64,000 bases of DNA from Lachnospiraceae bacterium UBA7050 (lineage in GTDB: Bacteria > Bacillota > Clostridia > Lachnospirales > Lachnospiraceae): the NCBI GenBank assembly GCA_002493905.1, contig DLAJ01000012.1, positions 17,096 through 81,095 of the forward strand, read 5' to 3'. The notes beneath the pieces were generated by a model that was not told the DNA's origin, did not search any database, and saw nothing but the letters and a program-made list of their open reading frames with translations. The position numbers and the translations under genes are program-made. Below, piece after piece: positions 62,258 through 64,000 of this stretch; position 1 is the stretch's first letter; each line of letters begins with the position of its first letter.

Positions 62258-62977
62258 TCACTTAACTTTTTCTGCCGTAATGAGCGTCGCTTCATTTGGC
62301 GCATCCAACACTTTTTCAGCCCGGAATCCGGCCTTGCGCAGCAGTGCAAGTTCGTGCTCCAAAGTCAGCGGAATATCAAAATGAATGAATTGGTTTTCCG
62401 GTATGCCAAACCGTTTCCGTCTCTTTTGATATTCGCTGCGCAGAAGCGTCTCCTCTTCCTCACAGCAGGCAGTATAATCTCCCAGAAGGAAGACACCGCC
62501 TTCTTTTAAGGAAGCATGTATTTTTTGATACAGCTCCCCCTTCGCATCCGGCAGAAAATGATGGAGGCTTTCAAAGGAAATGACCGCATCCCACCGGTTA
62601 CAGCCCAGATCATATTGAAAGTAATCCGTGCAGACCGTGGTCAGTTGTTTTTCCGGATGCTTCTTTTCCAGCTCTTTGAGCATCTCCGGGCATAGATCAA
62701 CTCCCGTAACGCACAGATCAGGATATTTCTGCCAGATCCTGTCCAATTCCAGTCCGGTCCCACAGCCTAAGTCCAGAACATTCCGGCACCCTTTCGGCAG
62801 CAGCCCGGCAAATCTCTGATAGGATTGTTCCCATACCGCCATATGCTGTTCGTACCCACTGAGACGGTTAGAAAAAAAGTCCGCCATTTCTTCCGGCTCG
62901 AGGTCCGCCGTCTCCGCAAGCCATTTTCTCAAATCTTCCATATAGTTTTCCATCTGTTCACTCATAAGAATCACCAT
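62258..62977 (-). CDS. class I SAM-dependent methyltransferase
   Basis: This Rossmann-fold methyltransferase (239 aa) has motif I NVLDLGCGTGLELDRI, motif II region CVTGVDLCPEML and the post-I motif NRWDAVISFESLHHFLPD. An N-terminal helical cap of about 55 residues precedes it (SGYEQHMAVWEQSYQRFAGLLP). The substrate is unknown; such proteins methylate small molecules, proteins or RNA. The start is uncertain between ATG 62977 and 62965 (MSEQMENY), because the AAAGG lies very close to the first. Downstream (62094-62257) no gene is seen. Confidence 0.87.
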   Translation of the reverse strand: MVILMSEQMENYMEDLRKWLAETADLEPEEMADFFSNRLSGYEQHMAVWEQSYQRFAGLLPKGCRNVLDLGCGTGLELDRIWQKYPDLCVTGVDLCPEMLKELEKKHPEKQLTTVCTDYFQYDLGCNRWDAVISFESLHHFLPDAKGELYQKIHASLKEGGVFLLGDYTACCEEEETLLRSEYQKRRKRFGIPENQFIHFDIPLTLEHELALLRKAGFRAEKVLDAPNEATLITAEKVK

Positions 62978-63158
62978 GCCTTTCTCTCAGCCTGCGGACT
63001 TTGGACCGCAGATACGATGTTCGCAAAACAGACAAGCTTGGGGCTCCGCATTTGCGGAGACTCATTCTCCCAAAACAGTTATGAGCATAACATAACACAC
63101 GCGGCAGCCTGCCGGAAACCTTATGAATATTTATAAAAAAAAGTGAGCCGACCCAAAG

Positions 63159-63440
63159 TCAGCCCACATTTTTTTGCCGTTCCTGCCTGATGATCCGCTG
63201 TATGCTTTTTTCGGACAGATAATAGCGCTGTGCCAGCGCATCCATTCGCATTCCTGACAAATAATCCCTGTAAATTGCTTCATTCCTGACGCTCAGCTCG
63301 CAGCGGTATGCCGTCTTTGCTCCCCACTCAAGCTTATTTTCCTGTCTACGCGGAATATAGATATTTGCCCCGTCAACATACTGCTGTATCATCTCTATGA
63401 CTGCAGCCGGCAGAATTTCTTCTGCTCTCAGATAGCCCAT
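63159..63440 (-). CDS. CD3324 family small HTH protein
   Basis: This 93-aa protein starts MGYLRAEEILPAAVIEMIQQYVDG and contains IYIPRRQENKLEWG and a C-terminal helix-turn-helix, AQRYYLSEKSIQRIIRQE. It matches the CD3324 (Mor-like) family of small DNA-binding proteins common in Clostridia. ATG 63440 has GGGAGG five bases upstream; the extension to 63461 is unlikely. Its target genes are unknown. It is flanked by short gaps without genes. Confidence 0.85.
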   Translation of the reverse strand: MGYLRAEEILPAAVIEMIQQYVDGANIYIPRRQENKLEWGAKTAYRCELSVRNEAIYRDYLSGMRMDALAQRYYLSEKSIQRIIRQERQKNVG

Positions 63441-63569
63441 GTCTGCCTCCCAAATGATCATTTTTTAAGGAAGTGCAGCGGCTATCACAATAATGGATGA
63501 TTGCAATAGCCTCTGCTATGCAAACATAACATATCGTTTCATAAACAAGCCCCCTTTCCATCTCATTTT

Positions 63570-64000
63570 TCAATTCAGCTCCGGTATCTCTTTCATGCCG
63601 TTGATCAGATCCGCGTACAGTTCCATCGCTTTCTGATGATTCGACTGAATATAATCGATATCGCCGCTTTTTGCTGCCATTTCCAGCGCCTTTGCCGCCT
63701 CAGACAGCTGCACAGCGCCGATTGTAAGCGAGGTACTTTTTAGTGCGTGAACCTTCGTCCGGTAATTTTCCCAGTCACCCGCCTCATAAAACGCATGAAG
63801 TTCTATATCTCTTCCACTCTGGATATAATCCCGCAGGATTGCTCCGTAGAAATCTTCATCCTGCCCGCAATAGCTAAGCCCCATTTCGACATCCAGCCCT
63901 TCCAGCTTTTCAAGCTGCGCAGTCAGACCTGTCCGGGCTTCTTCTTCCGCCCGTATCGTTTCTCCTTCATCCGCCCCTGTTTCGTTCGCTTCCGCTTCTG
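63570..64000 (-). CDS. C-terminal part of a phosphorelay protein with Hpt domain (partial)
   Basis: The frame stays open from the stop at 63570 to the window edge, so the 5' part is missing; the ATG at 63884 is internal. Residues near the end form a histidine phosphotransfer domain with the phospho-His in VHALKSTSLTIGAVQLSEAAKALE. An acidic Glu/Ala linker precedes it. Most likely it is the tail of a hybrid histidine kinase or receiver-Hpt protein. The Hpt could accept phosphate from the soluble kinase at 21.8-25 kb, which lacks an Hpt domain, but this is a guess. Confidence 0.85.
   Translation of the reverse strand, partial: EAEANETGADEGETIRAEEEARTGLTAQLEKLEGLDVEMGLSYCGQDEDFYGAILRDYIQSGRDIELHAFYEAGDWENYRTKVHALKSTSLTIGAVQLSEAAKALEMAAKSGDIDYIQSNHQKAMELYADLINGMKEIPELN

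Overview
The window comes from a spore-forming, chemotactic, Gram-positive bacterium, most likely a Lachnospiraceae-type Clostridia. Evidence includes an alpha/beta-type SASP, a SpoIID-like spore wall protein, CIRCE-controlled clpB, the tig-clpP-clpX-lon-engB order, and small families typical of gut Clostridia (DUF4250, DUF1062, CD3324, DUF6062, DUF5685, PDDEXK-type Rpn nucleases). No rRNA, tRNA, CRISPR array, transposase, integrase or phage structural gene was seen, so this is mostly core chromosome with small local rearrangements.

Layout. 1-6 kb: phosphodiesterase, rarA, polysaccharide deacetylase, DUF4250 and a 2Fe-2S/ASKHA corrinoid-activator-like protein, all on minus. 5.9-6.9 kb: an Rpn-type nuclease gene broken by a palindromic insert. 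7-10.5 kb: two acetyltransferases, a spore wall protein on plus and a frameshifted small secreted gene. 10.6-15.5 kb: uracil permease, then a hybrid histidine kinase with a response regulator. 15.7-21.6 kb: DUF6062, then a chaperone-flavoured minus-strand block (clpB, zinc-ribbon membrane protein, DUF5685, J-domain protein). 21.8-29 kb: a soluble hybrid kinase, CDF metal exporter, repeat-bearing membrane protein and membrane GDPD. 29-31 kb: the last two steps of purine synthesis as two separate genes, with an archaeal-type IMP cyclohydrolase. 31.4-42.1 kb: mostly plus strand, with a MacB/FtsX-like ABC protein, chemoreceptor, XRE regulator plus ABC exporter, zinc macrodomain hydrolase and SPOUT methylase. 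42.5-53.5 kb: sugar epimerase, D-2-hydroxyacid dehydrogenase, AI-2E family permease and the proteostasis block. 53.5-58.2 kb: a chemoreceptor with a substrate-binding lipoprotein and a fused permease-ATPase, probably one sensing-and-uptake operon. 58.4-64 kb: SASP, DegV, a heavy-metal exporter, DJ-1, DUF1062, methyltransferase, CD3324 and the 3' end of an Hpt protein that runs out of the window.

The most unusual signal is in the DNA between genes. At least seven minus-strand genes (ends near 79, 3160, 7212, 18952, 21823, 43855 and 61521) are followed directly by short tandem direct repeats of 15-60 bp. Several repeat units are hairpins, and one set of three shows compensatory arm changes. A related palindromic sequence with the core AGAGTTTCC-N3-GGAAACTCT recurs near 6.6, 16.5 and 18.8 kb, and the 6.6 kb copy lies inside the nuclease gene, so the element appears to have moved. 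All functions given are read from sequence motifs and recalled families; no database search was run.
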